A stretch of DNA of 20,592 bases, from positions 1 through 20,592 of IMG/VR virus record IMGVR_UViG_3300032731_000311. One strand, 5' to 3'. The stretch comes from a virus. The notes beneath the pieces were generated by a model. That model searched no databases, was not told the DNA's origin, and saw nothing but the letters and a program-made list of their open reading frames with translations. The translations under genes were made by a program, and so were the position numbers. Of the stretch, positions 13,020 through 19,632 are shown one piece after another; the stretch's first letter is position 1; each line of letters starts with the position of its first letter.

Positions 13020-13652
13020 ATGTTCAATAAATTTAAAACATTGTTTTTAGTTTTAACCCTTGTATTTTTCGGGATCGGCTCCGCTCAGGCGGGGGATTTC
13101 GATATAATTACCGGTCTATTTGACGGATCATCTACCGCGACGCTAGTAAACGCCGAGGTAGGTACTACCGCGACTATAACCCTAACTCGTAAAATCCAGG
13201 GTCGGCTCCAGTACCCGGATCGGCTCTCGTTTGAAATGCGAGCCACTGAGGCCACAGGCGACACCACAGCGCTAGTATGTGCTTTAGATTTAAGTAACGA
13301 TGGGACCTATTGGTATAGCTACGGGACCCTGGCTACTTTATCCAGTACCACAGGCGATAATACTACGACCGTCGCGAATAAGGTACTTAAGGATAGTAAT
13401 GAAAGTATGCTGGCCAGCGTGGCCGATGTGGTTACAATGGCTCAGACGGAGACTTGGACCTATGCTAACACTGATTCCAGTGATTCTCTAAAGGTAGCCT
13501 CTACGCTCTTGTCAGGGAACAATACCCACGCCTGGACGCCGACCTACGCCTCGGAGTATCCTACTTGGAAATATTGCAGGGTACGGGCTACCAAGACCCA
13601 GGACGACGATACGCTTACGGTAGCGGTGCGGTTAGTTAAAATTTTTCACTAA
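13020..13652 (+). CDS. Secreted beta-rich protein with signal peptide
   Basis: The product has 210 residues. It begins with a textbook Sec signal peptide: basic MFNKFK, hydrophobic TLFLVLTLVFFGIG and cleavage site SAQA|GD after residue 24. The mature part is Thr/Ser-rich and beta-rich, with LDLSNDGTYWYSYGT at ~91-105. The SNDGTxW motif returns in the protein at 16686-16997. A signal peptide on a gene between the capsid and connector genes is unusual, because virion proteins normally stay in the cytoplasm. It could be a host-surface modifier expressed with the late genes. GGAGG precedes the ATG by 5 bases. No enzyme motif is visible. Confidence 0.65.
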   Translation: MFNKFKTLFLVLTLVFFGIGSAQAGDFDIITGLFDGSSTATLVNAEVGTTATITLTRKIQGRLQYPDRLSFEMRATEATGDTTALVCALDLSNDGTYWYSYGTLATLSSTTGDNTTTVANKVLKDSNESMLASVADVVTMAQTETWTYANTDSSDSLKVASTLLSGNNTHAWTPTYASEYPTWKYCRVRATKTQDDDTLTVAVRLVKIFH

Positions 13653-13679
13653 TCCCCTAAACCAGAGAGGAGTCCTTAC

Positions 13680-14162
13680 ATGAAAGGATCATTTACTAAG
13701 GCTATGGAACTCTCCGAGCCGGAGAGAACTAAATATATAGCTAAGAATATCAAACCGACCAAAATTTACCCGGTCTTTAATCCTGGATCTCCGATCCCTG
13801 TTAGATACCAGGGCGAATTATTGGAGGTTCCTAGTGGCGAGTCTGAATGGCCCGAGGAGTTTGCCTACTGGCTACTCTGTAAATATAATTTCCTGAAATC
13901 GCCGGCTGATAAATCCAAGAAAAACCTTTTGGACGGGAGGGAGTATGCTCCCGAGCCTATCTATGATTTTATAGAGACTTTCCCGGAAATTATACCCGCC
14001 TATGATGATATTACAGCCAAGGAAATTACGGCCTGGCTAGGTAAGCTAGAGGTCCCGATCGAAGCGAAAGCCAAGAAAAAGGAACTTTACGCCCAGCTAG
14101 TAGCCCAGGCTAACGATCCTCCGGTCGATCCTAGTAAACCTCAGGAGCCCCCGCCCGAGTAA
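13680..14162 (+). CDS. HeH/LEM-type domain protein of the head-tail region
   Basis: This is a 160-residue protein. Residues 1-100 form a domain I do not recognise, with Pro-rich turns and a KIYPVFNPGSPIPVRYQGE segment. Residues ~111-141 (ITAKEITAWLGKLEVPIEAK then AKKKELYAQLV) match the short helix-extended-loop-helix (HeH/LEM, SAP-like) fold found at the ends of phage structural proteins. It ends in a Pro-rich acidic tail. Similar phage proteins lie between capsid and connector genes and are annotated as head or DNA-contact accessories. AGAGGAG precedes the start. Confidence 0.6.
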   Translation: MKGSFTKAMELSEPERTKYIAKNIKPTKIYPVFNPGSPIPVRYQGELLEVPSGESEWPEEFAYWLLCKYNFLKSPADKSKKNLLDGREYAPEPIYDFIETFPEIIPAYDDITAKEITAWLGKLEVPIEAKAKKKELYAQLVAQANDPPVDPSKPQEPPPE

Positions 14163-14165
14163 ATA

Positions 14166-14603
14166 ATGTCTATTTTATCTAATATCACGGTAAACACCGC
14201 TACGCTCCAGGCCATTAAAAAGGATATTTCAAATTATCTTTTTAGCCAGGAGAGCCAGAGCGATTTTAGTGACCAGGTCACCCAAGCTAAACGGATTGTT
14301 TACCGTGATATTAAAGCGGACTATAAAAAAGGGAAACTCCTCGAGGGCCTTAATCCTACGGACGCGGACCTGGAAACCGACTTGGCCAAGATTAAGGACT
14401 TACCCAGCCAACCAATCCAGGATAAAATCGCCTACCATGCTTTAGCGCTTATCATGTATGCTAACGAGGACGACAACCTGGGAGCCTATTATAAAGGTAT
14501 AGCGGAATCTATACCGGCCGAGTATTACGTCGACCTGGACGAGGACTCGGTTATAGACCTTACGGAGCAAGATATAGCCCCTAGGGCTATTTTCGGCCGA
14601 TAA
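14166..14603 (+). CDS. Head-tail connector / adaptor candidate
   Basis: This 145-residue protein, largely helical and acidic, has an N-terminal helix followed by FSDQVTQAKRIVYRDIKADY, a middle helix (IQDKIAYHALALIMYANED) and YKGIAESIPAEYYVDLDEDS. Proteins of this size and helical make-up located after the capsid gene usually attach to the portal as head-completion adaptors. It starts 4 bases after the previous stop and overlaps the following gene by one base (TAATG), which supports a shared assembly step. The assignment is by position and fold pattern. Confidence 0.5.
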   Translation: MSILSNITVNTATLQAIKKDISNYLFSQESQSDFSDQVTQAKRIVYRDIKADYKKGKLLEGLNPTDADLETDLAKIKDLPSQPIQDKIAYHALALIMYANEDDNLGAYYKGIAESIPAEYYVDLDEDSVIDLTEQDIAPRAIFGR

Positions 14604-15007
14604 TGGCAGATACTAGGCTACAGAATTTATCGGCGGCGATCCAGGCCAGTTTTTCGACCTATACGTATTACCCTGCTAGCGAATGGTTTAACCCCGAGGT
14701 CGGTATGATTCCCAAGGCCCGACTGGACGACGGCTATAATCTTAAGTTTGAATCGGACGAGTCAGAATTTGAGGACCGGGTAGTTAACCGGGTCCGGGTA
14801 CAAATTGAATTTGTCATGAATCCGAAAAACGACCTTTACCTGGCGGCGATCCAGGATATAGTCGATTCCGTAGCTGGATTAAAGACCTTGGCCTTTACCG
14901 GGAAAAAGAGGATTAGGATAAAGGAAGAAATATGGACCACGACTTTAATAAATGAAAAATTATTATTATTAACATTCCCCGAAGTATACTTTGAAATAGG
15001 AGCGTAA
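14603..15007 (+). CDS. Tail terminator/completion candidate
   Basis: The product has 134 residues with an alpha/beta pattern: a first helix (LQNLSAAIQASFSTY), a strand region VNRVRVQIEFVMNPKNDLY, a helix LAAIQDIVDSVAGL and final strands (IWTTTLINEKLLLLTFPEVY). Helix-strand-helix proteins of about 130 residues in this position are typical of tail terminators (gpU-like), which cap the tail tube. It is translationally coupled to the gene before it and lies 3 bases from the next. No diagnostic motif was seen. Confidence 0.45.
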   Translation: MADTRLQNLSAAIQASFSTYTYYPASEWFNPEVGMIPKARLDDGYNLKFESDESEFEDRVVNRVRVQIEFVMNPKNDLYLAAIQDIVDSVAGLKTLAFTGKKRIRIKEEIWTTTLINEKLLLLTFPEVYFEIGA

Positions 15008-15009
15008 TT

Positions 15010-15405
15010 ATGGCACTAAATTGGGATAAAATTTTTTACGGGCCTTTTAATATGGTTATAGCCGGCGGGACCGGTTTAACTGTTAACGGCCTTAAAGAGG
15101 ACGCTATTAGCGTCAATGTTGAAACTAAACGCGGGTCCAGGGACCTCGAGGACGGCGACGCAAAACACTGGCTTACCGGTCGCGAAGGTAATATCGAGGT
15201 TACAATCGACGAATTAGCCACCGCCGACGTCGGTTACATCGAAGCCGGGACCTCTGTAGCGTTTACCTTTACCGAACAGTCGGACGTTATTACGATGGCC
15301 TACGAAAAAGCCTTTGTGGATATTGAAAACGGCCGGACCAAAATTATATTCGTTAAGGCCGCCGGCGTAGCCTCGGCCCTGACTGATATTATAACCATAA
15401 GTTAG
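15010..15405 (+). CDS. Tail/neck structural protein, paralogue 1
   Basis: This is a 131-residue beta-rich protein whose sequence repeats in the next gene: IFYGPFNMVIAGG, GLKEDAISVNVET, a DGDAKHWLTGREGNIEVTI stretch, then FVDIENGRTKIIFV and a C-terminal ALTDIITIS. Its position after the tail-completion candidate suits a tail tube or neck ring protein, though no tape measure is present to confirm a long tail. It begins 3 bases after the preceding stop. Confidence 0.5.
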   Translation: MALNWDKIFYGPFNMVIAGGTGLTVNGLKEDAISVNVETKRGSRDLEDGDAKHWLTGREGNIEVTIDELATADVGYIEAGTSVAFTFTEQSDVITMAYEKAFVDIENGRTKIIFVKAAGVASALTDIITIS

Positions 15406-15415
15406 GAGGCTTATA

Positions 15416-15853
15416 ATGGGTTTAACAGATACTAAAATTACGTTTTTTGGCCCCTTTGACCTGGATTTATTAGTAGCTGGGGAGCCCGACGTTTCCCAGT
15501 ACGCCCGTACAGGTCTTAAAGAGGACGCTATAGTTATTAATATGCCTACGGCTGTAGGTGAGCGGGAAGCCGCGGACGGATCGAAAAGGCGCTGGGTTAA
15601 CGGCCGGGATATTATTATCGAAATATTCCTGTCTGAAATTGACCCGACAGCCACGACCGGCGATATGGTCAAGATCGAGGCGGCCGATAAACTTACTATT
15701 GATTTTCTAGAGGCTAACGCTGCTAGCGATATTCTTACCATTGAGACCTTTGATAAGGCCATAGTAGACGTCGAGGGCGGGCGGATGAAAATAACTATTT
15801 ATAATTCCGGCGACCTGGCTAAGGGCTGGTCTGATTTAATTAGCCTAGCTTAA
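15416..15853 (+). CDS. Tail/neck structural protein, paralogue 2
   Basis: This 145-residue protein is clearly related to the one before it: FFGPFDLDLLVAG, TGLKEDAIVINMPT, DGSKRRWVNGRDIIIEIFL, IVDVEGGRMKITIYN and SDLISLA occur in the same order. It is about 14 residues longer, with the extra residues near the N-terminus and middle. AGGAGG precedes the ATG. The two copies probably arose by tandem duplication and diverged, and could form alternate layers or a hetero-ring. The function is inferred from position. Confidence 0.5.
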   Translation: MGLTDTKITFFGPFDLDLLVAGEPDVSQYARTGLKEDAIVINMPTAVGEREAADGSKRRWVNGRDIIIEIFLSEIDPTATTGDMVKIEAADKLTIDFLEANAASDILTIETFDKAIVDVEGGRMKITIYNSGDLAKGWSDLISLA

Positions 15854-15865
15854 GAGGGGGATAAA

Positions 15866-16006
15866 ATGACTGAAAAGAAAAAAATTCAAATGGTCGCAAT
15901 GGTTAACAAACACGGCGACCCCCGCCTGGTATATCCTGAGGACGTAGCTCACCGGGAGAGCATTGGCTGGAAAATTAAAAAACCAGCTAAACCCAAAACT
16001 AAGTAG
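15866..16006 (+). CDS. 46-residue basic protein
   Basis: A short gene with AGAGGGGG as ribosome site starts at ATG 15866. The product has a Lys-rich start (MTEKKKIQMVAMVNKHGDPR), a core VYPEDVAHRESIGW and a basic tail KIKKPAKPKTK. The PEDVxxxxxxGW core resembles small phage proteins encoded with tail or neck genes, often of unknown role. It fills the gap between paralogue 2 and the membrane-protein gene. Confidence 0.6.
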   Translation: MTEKKKIQMVAMVNKHGDPRLVYPEDVAHRESIGWKIKKPAKPKTK

Positions 16007-16014
16007 GTACAACT

Positions 16015-16314
16015 ATGTCGCCTCGCGAAACGGGAGGGTTTTTCCTAAAGGACGTTATTCAGGTAGGTTTTTATATTGTTACCGCCATAGCTTTATTTAT
16101 TGGATTTAGGGCTACTACTCAGGGACATATAGTTAATGCCGCTATACACCTGGACGAGTCTCAGGCGATAATAGTATCAAAATCCGCTGATTTTTTGAAT
16201 CAGGACCCGATCGGGCGCTTGGTAGTCCTAGAGACTAAACTTATAGCCTTTGAGGATATTCAAATACGGAACGGCGAAAAACTGGACCAAATTTTAATTA
16301 AACTAACCGAATGA
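16015..16314 (+). CDS. Single-TM protein, holin-associated candidate
   Basis: The product has 99 residues with one transmembrane helix at about 13-30 (DVIQVGFYIVTAIALFIGF). A C-terminal helical region follows (LVVLETKLIAFEDIQIRNGE, KLDQILIKL) that could form a coiled coil. XhlA-like holin accessories combine one anchor with a coiled coil, but in the reverse order, so the comparison is loose. The neighbouring gene also has a membrane segment. A structural membrane-piercing role is possible too. Confidence 0.45.
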   Translation: MSPRETGGFFLKDVIQVGFYIVTAIALFIGFRATTQGHIVNAAIHLDESQAIIVSKSADFLNQDPIGRLVVLETKLIAFEDIQIRNGEKLDQILIKLTE

Positions 16315-16324
16315 GAGGAAATTA

Positions 16325-16681
16325 ATGGAATGGATATTGGCACTAGTCGGCGGAGCCGTCGGAATTAGCGTAATTCTTAACCGGATTATTAAAAAGAAAT
16401 TAACCCCGGAGGTCCTGGCTCGCTGGGATATTAAGGTCGTTAAGTTTTCTCATACTAAATGTCAACCAGGCGGGTACTGGGTAGGCCGTATATGTACGTT
16501 AAACATAACTAAATGGCCGTTTGTCGGAGTATTATGGGAGAATCTTATAGAGCCCTGGGTAATTATCTTTTTGCGTATGGGAGCCAAATATCTCGCTCAA
16601 ATCATTAAGGACGTTATAGCCGTAGGTATTCCTAACGGACTACTGAGCGATAACGCCCAGCCGCCTAAACCAGAGGAGTAA
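16325..16681 (+). CDS. Small membrane protein, holin or tail-tip candidate
   Basis: This 118-residue protein starts with a hydrophobic helix (MEWILALVGGAVGISVILN), followed by a basic patch (RIIKKK), an aromatic middle (GGYWVGRICTLNITKWPFVG) and a second hydrophobic helix near 76-103 (PWVIIFLRMGAKYLAQII). Two membrane-type segments with a basic loop fit a small holin, but the middle is longer than usual. GAGAGG precedes the ATG. No lysin gene is found nearby to confirm a lysis cassette. Confidence 0.4.
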   Translation: MEWILALVGGAVGISVILNRIIKKKLTPEVLARWDIKVVKFSHTKCQPGGYWVGRICTLNITKWPFVGVLWENLIEPWVIIFLRMGAKYLAQIIKDVIAVGIPNGLLSDNAQPPKPEE

Positions 16682-16685
16682 TTTT

Positions 16686-16997
16686 ATGAGTGAAAAGGCC
16701 ACCGCCGCGATACAAACCGTAACGGCTAGTTACGTCGACCTGGCCGGGTCCGAAATGAGGACCCCCTTAAATGGGACTTTTTCCTACATTATCCAGGCCA
16801 CCGTCCAGGATATTAAGTTTAAAATCCTATGCAGTAACGACGGGACTAATTGGGCCGAGGATACTCCGGAGACCGATCTAGTCGCCGCCGCTAGCGCTTA
16901 TGAGGCCGGCCCGGCTTTCGCCCTGTATTACAAAATACAGATTATTAAGGGAGCGGTCGCCGGTGGGAAAGTAACTGCCCAGGGATACGCTAAATAA
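16686..16997 (+). CDS. Small beta-sandwich structural protein (SNDGTxW motif)
   Basis: This 103-residue protein has no signal peptide. It consists of beta strands, with FSYIIQATVQDIKFKILCSN followed by DGTNW, and a final strand pair (YYKIQIIKGAVAGGKVTAQG). The SNDGTNW motif matches SNDGTYW in the secreted protein at 13020-13652, so the two may share a domain type. Small beta proteins like this decorate phage virions or bind sugars; the evidence here is pattern only. It is coupled to the next micro-ORF by TAATG. Confidence 0.5.
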   Translation: MSEKATAAIQTVTASYVDLAGSEMRTPLNGTFSYIIQATVQDIKFKILCSNDGTNWAEDTPETDLVAAASAYEAGPAFALYYKIQIIKGAVAGGKVTAQGYAK

Positions 16998-17098
16998 TGA
17001 TACGGATACCTATAAGGCTAGGGATTTTCCTGGCTATATCCAGGCGTTTACGGGTATGGAGTAAGCATTTAAAACTACGCTCTAAAGACCTGGGTTAA
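16997..17098 (+). CDS. 33-residue cationic hydrophobic peptide
   Basis: This micro-ORF starts in a TAATG overlap with the preceding stop. The peptide begins MIRIPIRLGIFLAISRRLRV and has about nine Arg/Lys and one Asp, with alternating hydrophobic residues, as in membrane-active amphipathic helices. Its place beside membrane-protein genes allows a lysis or membrane-disturbing role, which is inference. A 5-base stem (17090-17104) surrounds its stop codon. Confidence 0.4.
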   Translation: MIRIPIRLGIFLAISRRLRVWSKHLKLRSKDLG

Positions 17099-17123
17099 TC
17101 CCAGCCCCGCCAGGAGTTAGACA

Positions 17124-17924
17124 GTGGACGTTAAGAGCTTTCAATTAAGCTCGAGTCTTGTTCGATCGAGTTATAAGTCTATTAATCTGGACGCCTATAC
17201 AGGTAAAGTTTCCGTTACTTTCGGAGTTATTTACCCTACGATCGGGAACTGGCAGTTAACCTCTTTTAAATATTACGATGGTTCCTGGCATGACTGTACA
17301 ATCCACGCCGATAGTGCTGTAGTAAAATCCACTAATTATAACGCTACCCACAAGGAAAAGAATTTTATTGTAATATGGGACGCCTCCGAGGACCTTACTT
17401 TATTGGCTCATACTGATTTGAAAATAAAGCTATCGGTAGAGGATGCAGACGGAGCGGAGGACGATTATAGTGTATCAAGCAATACTAGCGCGATTTTTAA
17501 CTTCGATTTATTACCTAAAGTAGATAAGGCCGTCGAGCCGACTATCTACCAAAAAGATACGACCCCGGACTTTATTGCCGAGGTTCCTAGCTCGGTAGAG
17601 GTTTGTAATATGCACTTTATTTTAAAGATTGCCACTAACGAGGCCCTGGATGAAAACCTTATAACGGTCGACTCCTCGGATTCGCAAACTGGCTGGTACT
17701 TTGAAATAGAGGAGGCTTACGTTAGTATGTTAGCCGCCGGCTGTCCCGATAAATCAGCTTTGGTAGATAACGCCAGGTTAAAATATGTTAAACAGGGGGC
17801 CATGACCCCGCCTGATGTATTTTACTGGCAAATGTATGTAAAAACGGCTACGAAAAAGGCCGACGGAGTAGGTGAATTAGACCTGGCCCCTGGGGCTATG
17901 GCTGGCTATCCATGCAATTACTAA
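17124..17924 (+). CDS. Beta-rich structural protein with Ig-like domains
   Basis: This encodes 266 residues from GTG 17124, with AGGAG at 17112-17116 placed 7 bases before it. The N-terminal half carries strands typical of an Ig/FN3-like fold: KVSVTFGVIYPT, WQLTSFKYYDGSWHDCTI and KNFIVIWDASEDL, resembling phage virion domains with the YDGSxWxxC pattern. The second half begins with a repeat-like Pro/Lys linker (LLPKVDKAVEPTIYQKDTTP) and continues as a beta domain with three Cys. It lies directly upstream of the tail-fibre-like genes, so a baseplate or fibre accessory is likely. It has no signal peptide. Confidence 0.5.
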   Translation: MDVKSFQLSSSLVRSSYKSINLDAYTGKVSVTFGVIYPTIGNWQLTSFKYYDGSWHDCTIHADSAVVKSTNYNATHKEKNFIVIWDASEDLTLLAHTDLKIKLSVEDADGAEDDYSVSSNTSAIFNFDLLPKVDKAVEPTIYQKDTTPDFIAEVPSSVEVCNMHFILKIATNEALDENLITVDSSDSQTGWYFEIEEAYVSMLAAGCPDKSALVDNARLKYVKQGAMTPPDVFYWQMYVKTATKKADGVGELDLAPGAMAGYPCNY

Positions 17925-17933
17925 AGGATCAAT

Positions 17934-18053
17934 ATGAGTAAAGGCACAAAGCGCATGTTAATTGTTTTTGCCGTTGCTATTGGGATACCCTTGTCGGGCG
18001 TTCTATGGGCATTTTTAAATCTGTGGATTATGGGAATAGCGAATAAATTATGA
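17934..18053 (+). CDS. 39-residue single-TM micro-protein
   Basis: This short gene encodes a basic N-terminus (MSKGTKR) and one transmembrane helix (MLIVFAVAIGIPLSGVLWAF), then a short tail. AAAGGA lies just upstream. The stop overlaps the next candidate ATG (ATGA). Size and topology fit a small holin-like or pinholin-like membrane peptide, or a membrane partner of the exported fibre proteins that follow; neither is shown. Confidence 0.5.
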   Translation: MSKGTKRMLIVFAVAIGIPLSGVLWAFLNLWIMGIANKL

Positions 18054-18106
18054 TCGAATTCAGATCCACCGGCTTGTATAAAAACTATAATAAGGTTATA
18101 ATATGA
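18050..18106 (+). CDS. Possible 18-residue coupling micro-ORF
   Basis: An ORF of 18 codons joins two ATGA junctions: it begins in the stop of the 39-residue gene and ends in the start of the first fibre gene. The peptide starts MIEFRSTGLYKNYNK. It could be a translational bridge rather than a functional peptide. The evidence is only the doubled overlap. Confidence 0.2.
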   Translation: MIEFRSTGLYKNYNKVII

Positions 18107-18861
18107 GAAAATATTTAGCAATTCTTATAATGATAGGTGTAATTACCGGCCAGAGCGGAGAGGACCGGACCGGAACCTATATATCCGCGTTTTATAAATC
18201 CTGGTTAAATTTTACCGGTACTAGTCACGATTCGATATTAATAGCCGTTACCCGTATCCAGGACGGAGCCGGGTATTACGCTCCATTTTCCCTGGGCCAG
18301 GATAGCCTGGTTATTCACGGCTACACTCAGATTAATAAAAATTTGGTAGCCGAGAACGCGGCCGGACCCGCGATCCTGGACGAGGGGGCGACCCTCTCTA
18401 ATCCGACTTTAGTACCAAACCAGGCGGACAATAATACGGGAATAGGAAGCCAGGGCGACCAACTAGGAATTATATCGGCCGGCTCCCGTGTATTCGATAT
18501 GGATAACAATGGGTCCGGTACACTTTTATCTATGGTATCGTCCTCCTCTTTATGGTTGTCTTATGATGAATATCCTGATGCCTCGACGGAATTTCGGGCT
18601 CGCAAAGTTTTTGCTTATAGTACCAGGTCAGACGCGGGAGAGCAAGAAATAGATATACCCGCGGACAGGGTCGAATTAGTCGGTCAGCTAGGTTTTATTA
18701 TCGATTGCGACGGAAACGCGGCCTGGAACAATATTACAGTTATAGCTGATGGCGGCGGGAAAACCATAAACGGAGCCGGATCGGTTAAATTAAATACCGA
18801 TTACGGTTGGATGCTTACAATAAGTTTTAACGATTCTGTTTTTGCTACCGGATCACTTTAG
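18103..18861 (+). CDS. Exported tail-fibre-like protein, paralogue A
   Basis: This 252-residue protein begins with a signal peptide (MRKYLAILIMIGVITGQSG, cleavage probably near residue 16-20). It shares with the next two genes the block YKSWLNFTGT and VTRIQDGAGYYAPFSLGQDS, then VIHG. The NTGIGSQGDQLGIISAGS region resembles repeats of phage fibre proteins, and the C-terminal GKTINGAGSVKLNTDYGW matches a common tail-spike/fibre end domain. Tail fibres are made in the cytoplasm and do not normally have signal peptides. Either the N-terminus is a membrane or tail anchor, or the protein is exported to the host surface. The ATG overlaps a TGA (ATGA). Confidence 0.6.
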   Translation: MRKYLAILIMIGVITGQSGEDRTGTYISAFYKSWLNFTGTSHDSILIAVTRIQDGAGYYAPFSLGQDSLVIHGYTQINKNLVAENAAGPAILDEGATLSNPTLVPNQADNNTGIGSQGDQLGIISAGSRVFDMDNNGSGTLLSMVSSSSLWLSYDEYPDASTEFRARKVFAYSTRSDAGEQEIDIPADRVELVGQLGFIIDCDGNAAWNNITVIADGGGKTINGAGSVKLNTDYGWMLTISFNDSVFATGSL

Positions 18862-18871
18862 GAGTAAGATT

Positions 18872-19618
18872 ATGAGAAAATTATTAGCAATTATTTTAAT
18901 TAGCGGCCTGGTATTTGGTCAGAGCGGCGACGCGAGGGCCACAACCTCAATTAACGCCTTTTATAAATCCTGGCTCCAGTTGACCGGGACTAATAACGAC
19001 ACTATAGTAACGGACGTTACTCGTATCCAGGACGGAGCCGGTTATTATGCTCCGCTTAGCATAGGGACCGACTCCCTGGTAATTCATGGCTATACGGTAA
19101 TAGAAAAGAAGTTAACAGTCGAGGACGCGGCCGGTCCGGCGATTTTAAACGAGGCAGCCAGTATCACTAATCCGACACTATTACCCAATAAGGCCGATCC
19201 TAATACTGGTATAGGCGGCGACGGATCGGACCGCCTGAGCTTTATAGCCGGCGGGACCGAGGTAGCTTATGCTTATTCCTCCGGCGGCGTTCAATATTTT
19301 TATATTAATAGCGGTTTTGGATTCGGGGCCACTAACGTAGTACTAGCCACTTATACCCTAGACCTGGACGATAGCTTTATAGCGGCTAATCATAGCTCTG
19401 GAGGAGTTCAGACTCTTAGTCTCCCGGCCTCTCCTCCGAGTGGCTGGATTATTATTATAATTGATATAGAGGGTAACGCCTCGGGGAATACTATTACTAT
19501 AGATACGGTAGGCGCGGAAACTATTAACGGAGCCGCTAGCGTTACAATTACAACCGACTACGGCTGGAGAATAATATCCGCTTTCGGTGGCGAATATTAC
19601 GCCACTGGAGAACTTTAA
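18872..19618 (+). CDS. Exported tail-fibre-like protein, paralogue B
   Basis: This encodes 248 residues from ATG 18872, chosen because AGGAG (18860-18864) lies 7 bases before it; a longer in-frame ATG at 18842 lies inside the previous gene. The signal peptide is MRKLLAIILISGLVFGQSG. Its block FYKSWLQLTGTNNDTI and TRIQDGAGYYAPLSIGTDS closely matches paralogue A, and NTGIGGDGSDRLSFIAGGTE and ETINGAASVTITTDYGW recur. The middle (about 125-185) differs from A, as expected of receptor-facing fibre segments. The tandem position and near-identical start (ATGAGAAAAT) support recent duplication. Confidence 0.62.
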   Translation: MRKLLAIILISGLVFGQSGDARATTSINAFYKSWLQLTGTNNDTIVTDVTRIQDGAGYYAPLSIGTDSLVIHGYTVIEKKLTVEDAAGPAILNEAASITNPTLLPNKADPNTGIGGDGSDRLSFIAGGTEVAYAYSSGGVQYFYINSGFGFGATNVVLATYTLDLDDSFIAANHSSGGVQTLSLPASPPSGWIIIIIDIEGNASGNTITIDTVGAETINGAASVTITTDYGWRIISAFGGEYYATGEL

Positions 19619-19632
19619 ACAGGAGTAAACCC

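Noticed and set aside
15214-15762. Long minus-strand ORF (182 codons) opposite the tail paralogues
   Set aside because: It lies wholly opposite two well-supported genes, has a low-complexity Ser/Ile-rich product and no ribosome site; it is an antisense shadow.
18842-18871. Longer N-terminus for fibre paralogue B
   Set aside because: It would place ten polar residues before the signal peptide and ignore the AGGAG at 18860-18864; paralogues A and C both begin directly with the signal peptide.
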